Shown here: positions 1-8,147 of the stretch, in pieces
How positions within the stretch are numbered: the stretch's first letter is position 1
How the letters are laid out: every line of letters begins with the position of its first letter
Source: Aquificota bacterium
GTDB lineage: Bacteria > Aquificota > Aquificia > Aquificales > Aquificaceae
Length of the DNA stretch: 37,361 bases
Direction: 5' to 3'
Assembly (NCBI GenBank): GCA_030950545.1
Contig: JAUZRJ010000147.1
Span: 1 to 37,361 of the forward strand
Program-made: the position numbers and the translations under genes
Notes under the pieces: generated by a model
Database searches by the model: none
What the model was told of the DNA's origin: nothing
Seen by the model: the letters and a program-made list of their open reading frames with translations, nothing else

Positions 1-294
1 CCGAGAAAGGCGAGGCCGTTTATAGGATGGTATTCAGGTGATCACATCACACTGGTCTTTCTGACAACAAGGCAAAAAAGTATACAGGTTAACACGGGGT
101 TCTGCAAGAAGTTATCTGAGAACTGCGGGTGGATAGAAGATGTGTGCTACGTGCTCGAGGACTGGAGGAGGAAAGGTGTATACAGATTTACGCTGAGGAG
201 GGAGCTTTTTAAAGATTACGTTTTCTGTGGAAGATGTGAGGACCTGGATTTTCTCGAGAAGCTGAAGGAAGTTACTTATGAGGGAGAAGATTGA
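1..294 (+). CDS. 5'-truncated ORF, C-terminal ~97 aa; weakly MazF/PemK-like protein, first gene visible of the Calp-like cassette
   Basis: Frame 1 is open from base 1 to TGA at 292-294 (PRKARPFIGWYSGDHITLVFLTTRQKSIQVNTGFCKKL...YVFCGRCEDLDFLEKLKEVTYEGED). The 'RP...GDHITLVFLTTR' start resembles the MazF/PemK beta-barrel. It overlaps the next start codon at 278. Not in the supplied ORF track because it has no start in the window. Confidence 0.6.
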   Translation, partial: PRKARPFIGWYSGDHITLVFLTTRQKSIQVNTGFCKKLSENCGWIEDVCYVLEDWRRKGVYRFTLRRELFKDYVFCGRCEDLDFLEKLKEVTYEGED

Positions 295-916
295 AGCCCT
301 CCTTAGCGGGAACGAGGAGGCGAGAAGGTTCTTCCTCGAGGAGATCAAAAAGGTCGCCCTCCAGAGTAAAGTGGAGCACTTTCTGAGAACACGCCTGGGG
401 GACGATTACGCGGAGGAAGTCCTCTCAGATCTGATACTGAAATTCATAATCATGAGGGAAGTCCTCCTCAAGAAGGAAAGGATAACAAGAAGCTACGTCA
501 GAAAGGTTATAAGGTCATGTCTCGTGGACACGGTAAACAGGGAGGGTAAGATCAGCACCGTGAGTATAAACAATCCCGTCAACCCTCACGAGGAGGGATG
601 GGTTGAGAGCTTTGAGGACCTCCTCGGTAAGGAGGAAGATAAGGACCTGAGAATTCAGGCGGAAGAGCTCTTTGATGTGATCATGTCTTTACTTTCCGAG
701 AAGGACAAAGACACCCTGTGTTATTACCTTAATACGGAGATCTACGACAGGAATGTAGAGGTAAAAGGCATGTCAAAGGACGCCCTCTACAAGAGATGGG
801 AGAGGCTAAAGAAGAAGATAAGGGAGAAATTGACCTTCGTGCCTACCGAAGAGGAGTTCAGAATCTTTGCGGAGAGGTTCCTGTCAGAAGTGTGTGCTGA
901 AAGGGGTTATAAGTAA
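278..916 (+). CDS. calpS: ECF-like RNA polymerase sigma factor (CalpS-like)
   Basis: 212 aa. Sigma region 2-like segment (DDYAEEVLSDLILKFI...SYVRKVIRSCLVDTVNREGK) and region 4-like HTH (LLSEKDKDTLCYYL...MSKDALYKRWERLKKKIREKL). Directly upstream of the CalpT-like and Lon-SAVED genes. Confidence 0.75.
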   Translation: MREKIEALLSGNEEARRFFLEEIKKVALQSKVEHFLRTRLGDDYAEEVLSDLILKFIIMREVLLKKERITRSYVRKVIRSCLVDTVNREGKISTVSINNPVNPHEEGWVESFEDLLGKEEDKDLRIQAEELFDVIMSLLSEKDKDTLCYYLNTEIYDRNVEVKGMSKDALYKRWERLKKKIREKLTFVPTEEEFRIFAERFLSEVCAERGYK

Positions 917-1692
917 TGGGCGAAGATATGCAGAAGATCCTGTACGAAAACTTCATCAAAAGTTTGGGGGACGAAGTTCTGGAGGTTCCAGCTCCCAAAC
1001 CCCCTGAAGTTGGACAGGTAAGGCTCTACCTCATGACCCCGCCTGAGTATATCCTGATAACGGAAAAGGTGCACGAAGACCTCTTTAAGATAGTTCCCCT
1101 GACCTCATACGTTCAGCTTGCCATCACCAACAAGTACCCTCCCACGATAAGGTGGCGGGGCTTCCTGCTCGTTCCCCTTCCCTTTGAAGTTTATGCAGAA
1201 AAGACCCTGCTTGAGAAGCACTCAGAAGCGGTCTTTAAGGTGTCCGAAGGCCTGGAAAAGATAGCGGAGTACGTGAAAACTGTCAGGATCAGGGGGATCG
1301 GGAAGTGGAGGGAGAAGTTTATAGAAAAGAACATCGAAAGGTGGAAGGACATAAACCTTTCGAGCATAGTAGCGTCCGTGATCCGGGCGGAAGAAGGAAA
1401 AACTATAGTGATCAGGTTCCGAGCCCCGGTCAGTGAAGACCGGGAAACGAAACTCGCAGCCAGATCTCAAGGAGCCTTCAGGGGGAGTAACTGGATCGGG
1501 GTCCTGGAGGAGGGAAGGCTTTATATGTACTTATCTGAAGATCTGGTGGGAAGGCGTATAAGGATAAGCTACAGGGGAGAGGTCCTCTACGAGGGTCCCG
1601 CCTCTCTCAGGTTCGTTGTTGAGGATGTGCCCGAGACGGTCACAGACCTGGAGGAGGGTCTGAATGTTCAGGTTCTCGGAGATAGATCCTGA
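916..1692 (+). CDS. calpT: CalpT-like protein: MazF-like N-terminal half plus C-terminal extension; predicted protease substrate/anti-sigma
   Basis: 258 aa. N-terminal EVGQVRLYLMTPPEYILITEKVHEDLFKIVPLTSYVQLAITNKY...WRGFLLVPLPF resembles the MazF/PemK barrel (G-x-V...PLTS). Size and position between sigma factor and Lon-SAVED match CalpT. TAATG overlap with the upstream gene. Confidence 0.6.
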   Translation: MGEDMQKILYENFIKSLGDEVLEVPAPKPPEVGQVRLYLMTPPEYILITEKVHEDLFKIVPLTSYVQLAITNKYPPTIRWRGFLLVPLPFEVYAEKTLLEKHSEAVFKVSEGLEKIAEYVKTVRIRGIGKWREKFIEKNIERWKDINLSSIVASVIRAEEGKTIVIRFRAPVSEDRETKLAARSQGAFRGSNWIGVLEEGRLYMYLSEDLVGRRIRISYRGEVLYEGPASLRFVVEDVPETVTDLEEGLNVQVLGDRS

Positions 1693-3094
1693 CCACCTCA
1701 TCAAGCTTTTGAAGGCGGGTAAGCTCGACGAGGATCTTGATGACCTGTTCTCCCAGTTCTGGGACCTTTCCCCTCGTGTTCAGTTCGAGGTCGTAAAGTA
1801 CGTAAAGGAAAGATCGGTCTCACCTTCGGTCGGTGTGCTCGAGGAAACCTTTAAGGCGGACCACGAAGACATCAGGAAGTTCCTGAACCTGCCCCACAGG
1901 GAGTTCTTCGTTCCCGTGGTTGATCCGGGAGGCAGGGGTCTTCTGGTGAGGGGTCTATCTGTTAGGGGGACTCAAGCCCTTATAACTAACCAGAGGCATC
2001 TCCTGAGGAGTATGGAGGTTATAAAGAGCTTCCTCGGGGAAGGGTTTGCCCTGTTCTTCGATAGTGATATGGAAGGGGAGAGCTATATGCTACCCGCAGC
2101 GGTCAGTCTCTACATAGAAAGACCGCCACCGGATGCGGTCTTCACGGGAAGGATAGACGAGAAGGGAAACATATACGAGGTAAACGGGCTTCCTAAAAAG
2201 AGAAAAGCGGCTCAGAACCAGGGGCTCAGGCTCGTTGAACCTTCACGTTTGAGCAGGCTTCAGGACCTGAAGGACTGGTGTGATGCGAGAGCTTACCACG
2301 TTCCCGTATTCATAACTAACAGCCTGCGGGGCTACGAGGGAGAGCTCGGGAGCTTTTACGCGGGTGTCCGTATGGAGGATGTGGACCTCGTGCTGAACCA
2401 CCTCGAGGTCATAAACGGCATAGACAGAAAGGACCTCGTCCTCAGAACGGGACAGCTTTCGCCCGAAAGGGCGGTCTGGATAAAAGCGGTTACCGACTTC
2501 TACGCTCTGCTGAAGAGGCTGGAGAGAAGCCTCCACGGGAGGGAGATACCCCACATCGGGATAAAGGGACCCGCCAGCCTTGCCTTCTCCCTGGGTTCTG
2601 CCTACGGTAGCCAGAAGCCCTTCGTTTTCTACCATTTTCAGGACAGCACCTACCACCCCATAGAGGTGAAGAACGTCCGTTTTCTTAAAGAACGGGTGAA
2701 AAGCTACGAACACATAGAAGCCGAAATCCTGCCCGGTGGTGACCTGCTGGTGATCGTCCTCTCCATGGCCCACCACGATCCAGAAAGCGCGGTGATAGAG
2801 TTCACAAGGGATAAGAACCCTACCTATCTAGTCCTCAGACACAGGAGGACCGGAAACCTACCGCCCGAGGAGATGGTCCTCACCGCGAGGGAGTGTGCGA
2901 GCAAGATCCAGGATATGAGATCCGAGAAAAATTACAGGGAGTTTCACTTCTTCTTCGCCTGTCCTGTTCCTGTTGCCTTTATGGTCGGTGTCGCCTTCGG
3001 TTTCTACAACGACGGCTATGTTTATCAGTACTACGGGGACAGATACGAGAAAGTTGTGAGCTTCAGGGACATCAGGAACTTGAGGGAGGGGTGA
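1664..3094 (+). CDS. calpL: CRISPR-associated Lon protease with C-terminal SAVED domain (CalpL-like)
   Basis: 476 aa. Lon S16 signature DMEGESYMLPAAVSLYIERPPPDAVFTGRIDEKGNIYEVNGLPKKRKAA (S140/K179 align with the Lon Ser/Lys dyad). C-terminal half has two SAVED-like repeats: HIGIKGPASLAFSLGSAYGSQKPFVFYHF and HFFFACPVPVAFMVGVAFGFYNDGYVYQYYGDRYEKV. Confidence 0.85.
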   Translation: MFRFSEIDPDHLIKLLKAGKLDEDLDDLFSQFWDLSPRVQFEVVKYVKERSVSPSVGVLEETFKADHEDIRKFLNLPHREFFVPVVDPGGRGLLVRGLSVRGTQALITNQRHLLRSMEVIKSFLGEGFALFFDSDMEGESYMLPAAVSLYIERPPPDAVFTGRIDEKGNIYEVNGLPKKRKAAQNQGLRLVEPSRLSRLQDLKDWCDARAYHVPVFITNSLRGYEGELGSFYAGVRMEDVDLVLNHLEVINGIDRKDLVLRTGQLSPERAVWIKAVTDFYALLKRLERSLHGREIPHIGIKGPASLAFSLGSAYGSQKPFVFYHFQDSTYHPIEVKNVRFLKERVKSYEHIEAEILPGGDLLVIVLSMAHHDPESAVIEFTRDKNPTYLVLRHRRTGNLPPEEMVLTARECASKIQDMRSEKNYREFHFFFACPVPVAFMVGVAFGFYNDGYVYQYYGDRYEKVVSFRDIRNLREG

Positions 3095-3102
3095 TCCTGT
3101 AC

Positions 3103-3131
3103 TTGACAAAAGGATTTTGAGATTGTATCTT
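3103..3131 (+). promoter_or_regulatory. sigma70-type promoter upstream of feoA
   Basis: TTGACA (3103-3108), 17-nt spacer, TATCTT (3126-3131), 26 nt before the feoA start. Confidence 0.65.
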
Positions 3132-3132
3132 A
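3118..3132. promoter_or_regulatory. candidate operator dyad overlapping the feoA -10
   Basis: TGAGAT-TGT-ATCTTA; matches a second copy at 3378-3392. Confidence 0.45.
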
Positions 3133-3157
3133 ATATCAGTAAGCGGGAGGTAAAGGA

Positions 3158-3373
3158 ATGGATCTCAGGTCTGTAGATCTCGGGCAGGAGTTCACGGTCA
3201 AGTCCCTAAAAGCCAGGGACCTACCCCTTGTCAGGAAGCTGACCGCCATGGGGCTCAGGGAAGGGAAGAAGGCCAGGGTCCTCCTTAAGAACGGAAGGGT
3301 CATACTCCTCAGACTTGACAACTCGAGGCTTATAATAGACAGGGACCTTGCGGGCTACATCGAGGTCGCCTGA
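3158..3373 (+). CDS. feoA: FeoA ferrous iron transport protein
   Basis: 71 aa SH3-like FeoA (LTAMGLREGKKARVLLKNGRVILLRLDNSRLIIDRDLAGYIEV), immediately upstream of feoB. Confidence 0.93.
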   Translation: MDLRSVDLGQEFTVKSLKARDLPLVRKLTAMGLREGKKARVLLKNGRVILLRLDNSRLIIDRDLAGYIEVA

Positions 3374-3377
3374 GTTC

Positions 3378-3392
3378 TGAGATCGGATCTCA
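3378..3392. promoter_or_regulatory. candidate operator dyad between feoA and feoB
   Basis: Perfect inverted repeat TGAGATC-G-GATCTCA, same half-site as 3118-3132. Confidence 0.45.
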
Positions 3393-3398
3393 AATTTT

Positions 3399-5453
3399 AT
3401 GAAGACCATCTTAGTTGCGGTAGCGGGAAACCCGAACGTAGGTAAGACCACCATCCTGAACCACATAGCGGGAACAGATCTTAAGGTGGGAAACTGGCCC
3501 GGCGTCACGGTGGAAAAGAAGGAAGCCCTCGTAGAGTTCATGGGTTACAGGATACACCTTGTAGACCTTCCGGGGGTTTACACCTTAGATCCCGTTGCTG
3601 AAGACGAAAGGATAGCGGTAAGTTTTCTTGAAAAACAGAACCCGGACGTCATACTGAACATCGTGGAGACCCCCAATCTGGAGAGGAACCTTTTTCTAAC
3701 CACGGAGCTGTTAGAACTCGGCAGGCCCACGGTCCTCGTCCTTAACATGTGGGACGAGGCGATAAAGCAGGGCATAGAGGTTGACACGGACAGGATGAAA
3801 GAGCTTTTAAACGTGGAGGTTGTAAAGACCGTGGGAAGAACGGGAGAGGGTGTTGAGGACATACTCCCCGCAGTAGTCAGGGTTTACGAGGAGGGGAGGG
3901 TCCCAAAGGTGACCTACTCACCCGAGATCGAGGGAGTTCTATCACAGCTCTCGGGTGAGGGTTCAAGCAAGAGGGAGCTGATAGCCATTCTCGAAAACAC
4001 TCCTGAGAAGAGAAAACCCGTTGAGGAGAAGGCAGGAAAGCCCCTGAGGGAGATACTTGACGACGAGAGGTACGCCTTCGTCCATGGTCTCTCCGCGGAG
4101 GTCATGAAGAAGCGGAGCATATCGAGGAAGGACGTTACCGATGCCCTGGACAGGGTCGTCCTTCACCCCCTTCTGGGTTTCCCGGTTTTCGTGGGTGTTG
4201 TGTACATAACCTTCAAGATCGCCTTTGACTTCTCCACACCCTTTGTTGACTGGGTGGACAGCTTCATGGTTGATTTCCTCGGACCGTCCGCAGGGCTTGT
4301 TCTCAAAGCCCTTAACTTTCCCGACTGGTTCGTCAGGTTCTTTTCCGAAGCGGTTGTGGGAGGTGTGGGCTTCGTCCTCACCTTTGTCCCCCTAATAGGC
4401 ACTCTTTATCTCCTTATAACCCTTCTTGAGATGTCGGGCTACATCCCGAGGGTCGCCTTCCTCATGGACAGGTTTATGCACAGGCTCGGCCTCCACGGAA
4501 GGAGTGTTATACCTCTCATAATGGGTTTCGGATGTAACGTCCCCGCCATAATAGCTACGAGAACTATGGAATCAACGAGGGACAAGATTCTGGTAACCAT
4601 GATGATCCCTTTCATGAGCTGTCCCGCCAGGCTGGTCGTCTTTGCCTTTTTTGTCTCGATCTTCTTCAGGGAGAACCCCGCACTTGTCATAACCTTCCTC
4701 TACCTGCTCGGAATTCTTGTCGCTGTTGCGACGGCCTTCTTTCTGAGGAAGGCCGTCTACAGGGGTTCCCTGTCCCACTTCGTTATGGAGCTACCCCCCT
4801 ACAGGTTTCCCTCCTTCAAGACCCTCATCACCATAACCTGGGTTCACCTGAAGGATTTCCTCTACAGGGCCGGGACCCTCATATTCGGGGCGTCCGTGTT
4901 TATATGGCTTCTTCTTAACACACCGCCAGGTGCTGGGAACATATCCGAAAGCCTGGCGGGAAAGATAGGGAAGGTTCTCGTTCCCGTCTTTGAGCCGATA
5001 GGCATAGACAACTGGAAGGCGACCACATCGCTCATACCCGCATTCCTTGCCAGGGAGATAGTCATCAGCTCCATGGGGACCATATACACAGCGGAGGAGG
5101 CGGGGAAGATCGGAGAGTTCAACCCTAAGGAAGAGTTCCTCTCCCAGATGGAGTCCCTCGGGACCGCGGTCAGGGACGCCTTTGTCTCCCTGGTGACCCT
5201 GAGGATAGCCGCCTTTGAGGTTGAGGAGGAAGAGGAGGGTCTTAAAGATCTTATACGTAAGGACTTCACCCCTTCTTCCGCTCTTTCCTTTATGACCTTC
5301 ATACTGATATACACCTCCTGCCTCGGGACCTTTGCGGTCCTGGTCAGGGAGATAGGGAGAAAAAGAGCTGTGCTGTTCCTGGGCTACAGCTTCGTCGCAG
5401 CCTGGACGGTCTCCTTTGTGGTTTACAGGGTCTCCAGCCTGGTATTACAATAA
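3399..5453 (+). CDS. feoB: Ferrous iron transporter FeoB
   Basis: 684 aa. G-domain GNPNVGKTTILN, VDLPGVYTL, LNMWD; multiple TM helices including IMGFGCNVPAI. Confidence 0.97.
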   Translation: MKTILVAVAGNPNVGKTTILNHIAGTDLKVGNWPGVTVEKKEALVEFMGYRIHLVDLPGVYTLDPVAEDERIAVSFLEKQNPDVILNIVETPNLERNLFLTTELLELGRPTVLVLNMWDEAIKQGIEVDTDRMKELLNVEVVKTVGRTGEGVEDILPAVVRVYEEGRVPKVTYSPEIEGVLSQLSGEGSSKRELIAILENTPEKRKPVEEKAGKPLREILDDERYAFVHGLSAEVMKKRSISRKDVTDALDRVVLHPLLGFPVFVGVVYITFKIAFDFSTPFVDWVDSFMVDFLGPSAGLVLKALNFPDWFVRFFSEAVVGGVGFVLTFVPLIGTLYLLITLLEMSGYIPRVAFLMDRFMHRLGLHGRSVIPLIMGFGCNVPAIIATRTMESTRDKILVTMMIPFMSCPARLVVFAFFVSIFFRENPALVITFLYLLGILVAVATAFFLRKAVYRGSLSHFVMELPPYRFPSFKTLITITWVHLKDFLYRAGTLIFGASVFIWLLLNTPPGAGNISESLAGKIGKVLVPVFEPIGIDNWKATTSLIPAFLAREIVISSMGTIYTAEEAGKIGEFNPKEEFLSQMESLGTAVRDAFVSLVTLRIAAFEVEEEEEGLKDLIRKDFTPSSALSFMTFILIYTSCLGTFAVLVREIGRKRAVLFLGYSFVAAWTVSFVVYRVSSLVLQ

Positions 5454-5457
5454 GGAC

Positions 5458-7236
5458 ATGTGCGGGATAATAGGGTACACGGGGAAGGAGTCAGCCCTCC
5501 CCTTACTTCTGGGAGGACTTGAGAGACTCGAGTACAGGGGCTACGACTCAGCAGGGGTGGCCCTTATAGAGGGTAAAAAGCTCGTGGTTGAGAAGAAGGT
5601 CGGGAAGATAAGGGAGCTTATCAGGAGCCTCTGGGGAAAACCCTACTCGGGTAAGACGGGTATAGGCCACACCAGGTGGGCAACCCACGGCGCACCTTCC
5701 CTTAAAAACGCCCATCCTCACACGGACTCAAAGAACGAGTTTGCGGTCGTCCACAACGGCATCATAGAGAACTTTCTCGAGATAAGGGAAGACCTGAAGA
5801 GGGAGGGTGTGAAGTTCAGGTCGGAAACCGACACGGAGGTGATAGCCCACCTGATAGCGAGGAGCTACAGGGGAGACCTCCTGTCTGCGGTTCTTGAGGC
5901 GGTGGAGAGACTGAAAGGAGCCTTTGCCTTTGCGGTGATAACCGTTCACGAACCGGACAGGATAGTGGGTGTGAAGCAGGGCAGTCCCCTCGTGGTCGGT
6001 GTGGGAGACGGAGAAAACTTTCTGGCCTCCGACATACCTGCGATCCTTCCCTACACGAGGAAGGTGATAACCCTGAGCGACGGAGAGGTCGCGGATCTCA
6101 CCCCTGAGGGTGTGAACATATACGACTTCTACGGGAACCCGGTTACAAAGGAGATCATGCTTGTGCCCTGGGACATAGTCTCCGCGGAGAAGGGGGGGTT
6201 CAAACACTTCATGCTCAAGGAGATCCACGAACAGCCCAAGGCGGTCGGTGACACGGTTAGGGGTCTGATCTCCTCGGGTGAGGTTCTGCCTTTCAGTCTC
6301 AGGGAGTTCAGGAGAGTGATCCTGATAGCCTGCGGGACCTCCTACCACGCGGGTTTAGTGGGCAAGTTCTGGATGGAGAAGCACGCAGGAGTCCCCGTTG
6401 AGGTGGTTCACGCATCCGAGTTCAGGTACGCGGACACACCCGTTTCGGAAAGGGACCTGGTCGTGGGTATATCCCAGTCCGGAGAGACCATAGACACGAA
6501 GTTCGCCATGAACATGGCCAAGGAGAAGGGTGCGACGACAGTAGCCCTGGTGAACGTTGTGGGCAGTTCAATAGACAGGGAGGCGGACCACTCCGTATAC
6601 ACCCATGCGGGACCGGAGATAGGTGTTGCGGCAACGAAGACGTTCACCGCACAGCTCTCCGCCCTTTACTACCTGGCTGTCAGGGAGAGCCCGGACCGGG
6701 AGACCCTGGTGGGTGACCTGACGAGGGTTCCCACCCTTCTGGAGGTGGCCCTGGAAAGGGCTGAGGAAGTCGAGAAGGTAGCGGAGAAGTTCCTCAAGAA
6801 GAAAAACTTCCTGTATCTTGGCAGGTACCTGAGCTATCCTGTAGCCCTCGAAGGGGCGCTGAAGCTGAAGGAGATATCCTACATACATGCGGAGGGCTAT
6901 CCCGCCGGTGAGATGAAGCACGGACCGATAGCCCTCATAGACGAGAACATGCCCGTTGTCGTGGTAGCTCCCCAGGACAGGGTGTACGAGAAGACACTTT
7001 CCAACATAGAGGAGGTAAGGACCAGGAAGGGTACGGTCATAAGTGTGGGCTTTGAAGGTGATGGGAGGCTCAGGAAACTGTCCTCGGAGCTTTTGGAGAT
7101 ACCTCACGTTGTTGAAGATCTCACACCCTTTGTCTCGGTTGTCCCCCTCCAGCTCCTGGCCTACTTTATAGCGAGCAAACTCGGTCTTGATGTAGACCAG
7201 CCCAGGAACCTCGCCAAGACGGTTACTGTCGAGTGA
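5458..7236 (+). CDS. glmS: Glutamine--fructose-6-phosphate aminotransferase
   Basis: MCGIIGYTGKESALPLLLGGLERLEYRGYDSAGVA N-terminus with Cys2 nucleophile; SIS domains; C-terminus DVDQPRNLAKTVTVE. Start at 5458 preferred over track start 5416. Confidence 0.97.
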   Translation: MCGIIGYTGKESALPLLLGGLERLEYRGYDSAGVALIEGKKLVVEKKVGKIRELIRSLWGKPYSGKTGIGHTRWATHGAPSLKNAHPHTDSKNEFAVVHNGIIENFLEIREDLKREGVKFRSETDTEVIAHLIARSYRGDLLSAVLEAVERLKGAFAFAVITVHEPDRIVGVKQGSPLVVGVGDGENFLASDIPAILPYTRKVITLSDGEVADLTPEGVNIYDFYGNPVTKEIMLVPWDIVSAEKGGFKHFMLKEIHEQPKAVGDTVRGLISSGEVLPFSLREFRRVILIACGTSYHAGLVGKFWMEKHAGVPVEVVHASEFRYADTPVSERDLVVGISQSGETIDTKFAMNMAKEKGATTVALVNVVGSSIDREADHSVYTHAGPEIGVAATKTFTAQLSALYYLAVRESPDRETLVGDLTRVPTLLEVALERAEEVEKVAEKFLKKKNFLYLGRYLSYPVALEGALKLKEISYIHAEGYPAGEMKHGPIALIDENMPVVVVAPQDRVYEKTLSNIEEVRTRKGTVISVGFEGDGRLRKLSSELLEIPHVVEDLTPFVSVVPLQLLAYFIASKLGLDVDQPRNLAKTVTVE

Positions 7237-8140
7237 ACAGGAACTCGAGAAGCGCCTTCTGGGTGTGGAGTCTGTTCTCCGCCTGGGTGAATATGAACTC
7301 CGCAAACCTTTCAAAGACGTCTTCCGTTATCTCCTCTCCCTTCTTTGCGGGAAGGCAGTGCATAACGAGGACCGAGTCCTTGGCCCTTGAGATGAGGTCT
7401 CCGTTCACCTGGAAAGGTTTGAGCGCCTCAAGCTTCTCCTCCCTCCTCTCGTCCCCCATGCTGAACCACACGTCCGTGTAGATGACGTCCGCGTCCTTGA
7501 CAGCTTCCACCGGGTTCGTCGTCAGGTATATGTTCCCGCCAGTGAAGCTGGAAAGGTCGAGGCCCGCCTGAAGGTAGTAGCTGTCAGGACCGTAGTCCTC
7601 GGGTGTTGCGACGAACAGGTTAAGTCCGAAAAGGCCTGCCGCAACTATCCAGGAGTTGCAGACGTTGTTCCCGTCACCCACGAAGGCTATCTTTATGCCC
7701 TTTATCCCTTCCCCGAACCTCTCGTACAGGGTGTAAACGTCGCTGAGCACCTGGCAGGGGTGGGACTTATCGGTAAGTGCGTTTATAACTGGAACGTCCG
7801 ACCAACGGGTGAACTCTTCAAGCCATGTGTGGGAGTGGGTCCTTATGATCACGCCGTCAAGGTATCTCGAGAGGGTCCTGGCTGTGTCCTTCACGTCTTC
7901 ACCCCTCGAGAGCTGGAGTTCTTTCTCCTGAAGGAATATGGCCTTTCCCCCGAGCTGGCTTATGGCTACCTCAAACGAGACCCTGGTTCTGGTGGAGGGC
8001 TTTGTGAAGAGAAGACCGAGGTTTTTTCCCCTCAGAACCTGCGGTGCATCTTTTTCCCTCTTTATCTCCTCAGTTCTCCTTACCAGATACCAGCTCTCCT
8101 CCGGGTCGAGATTCCAGAGGTCTATGAAGTCCCGCTTCAT
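7223..8140 (-). CDS. argF: Ornithine carbamoyltransferase
   Basis: 305 aa. FTKPSTRTRVSFE carbamoyl-phosphate motif and HCLPAKKGEEIT. Confidence 0.96.
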   Translation of the reverse strand: MKRDFIDLWNLDPEESWYLVRRTEEIKREKDAPQVLRGKNLGLLFTKPSTRTRVSFEVAISQLGGKAIFLQEKELQLSRGEDVKDTARTLSRYLDGVIIRTHSHTWLEEFTRWSDVPVINALTDKSHPCQVLSDVYTLYERFGEGIKGIKIAFVGDGNNVCNSWIVAAGLFGLNLFVATPEDYGPDSYYLQAGLDLSSFTGGNIYLTTNPVEAVKDADVIYTDVWFSMGDERREEKLEALKPFQVNGDLISRAKDSVLVMHCLPAKKGEEITEDVFERFAEFIFTQAENRLHTQKALLEFLFTRQ

Positions 8141-8147
8141 AGGGATA

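Noticed and set aside
1222-1470. Antisense ORFs inside calpT, calpL, feoB, glmS, tldD and others (e.g. 2243-2776 -, 5728-6348 -, 6568-7314 -, 15703-16401 -, 33387-34499 -)
   Set aside because: Spurious frames opposite clearly conserved genes in GC-rich DNA; translations show low-complexity, codon-mirror composition and no recognisable motifs.
278-3094. Calling the left-end cassette a CBASS system
   Set aside because: SAVED is shared with CBASS, but there is no CD-NTase in view and the sigma + MazF-like + Lon-SAVED set is specific to Calp.
5416-5457. N-terminal extension of glmS
   Set aside because: GlmS must begin with Met-Cys (nucleophile); the MCGIIGY start is at 5458.
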